A stretch of DNA of 5,223 bases, taken from assembly GCA_028818995.1 (NCBI GenBank), contig JAPPMR010000466.1, forward strand, positions 1 through 5,223, written 5' to 3'. Positions 5,222-5,223 of the stretch are shown here, in pieces (positions within the stretch are counted from its first letter, which is position 1; each line of letters begins with the position of its first letter). This stretch comes from Candidatus Poribacteria bacterium (GTDB lineage Bacteria; Poribacteria; WGA-4E; WGA-3G). The position numbers and the translations under genes were made by a program. The notes below the pieces were generated by a model, which saw only the letters and a list, made by a program, of their open reading frames with translations, made no database searches and was not told where the DNA came from.

Positions 5222-5223
5222 AC

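Overview
This looks like a fragment of a bacterial chromosome or metagenome contig of moderate G+C, using the standard bacterial code: TGA ends two of the reading frames, and Shine-Dalgarno sequences precede the HNH, AKR and SDR starts. The mix of a glycerophosphodiester phosphodiesterase, sugar-type oxidoreductases, an HNH relic and a HepT/DUF86 protein recalls environmental bacteria with many paralogous metabolic genes, such as Poribacteria-like lineages. That placement is an impression only; no marker gene is present to test it.

Left region (1 to about 850): distinctly AT-rich. It holds the N-terminal 130 codons of a minus-strand HNH-type zinc-finger nuclease-like gene that runs off the left edge. 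About 460 bases without a convincing gene follow, carrying several short inverted and direct repeats. At 850-1140 is the C-terminal part of a different HNH endonuclease family on the plus strand. It has lost its N-terminus and any usable start for full-length translation, and it begins two bases after a perfect 10-bp inverted repeat.

Centre (1137-3203, plus strand): a glycerophosphodiester phosphodiesterase starts on the ATGA overlap with the stop of the HNH relic. After 12 bases comes a 426-residue protein that resembles the NodB/polysaccharide-deacetylase barrel fold but is not confidently assignable. The two are probably co-transcribed.

Right region (5221-3193, minus strand): a tight run of three genes in the order HepT-like HEPN toxin, aldo/keto reductase, short-chain dehydrogenase. 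Spacings are 35 and 11 bases, and the AKR stop codon forms part of the SDR ribosome binding site. The SDR converges on the plus-strand pair and the two coding ends overlap by 11 bp, leaving no room for an intergenic terminator. The MNT nucleotidyltransferase partner expected for HepT would lie just beyond the right edge.

No tRNA, rRNA, CRISPR array or intact transposase was seen. I do not see a clearly new system. The most unusual parts are the HNH relic/inverted repeat/GDPD junction and the unassigned barrel-like protein next to the GDPD.
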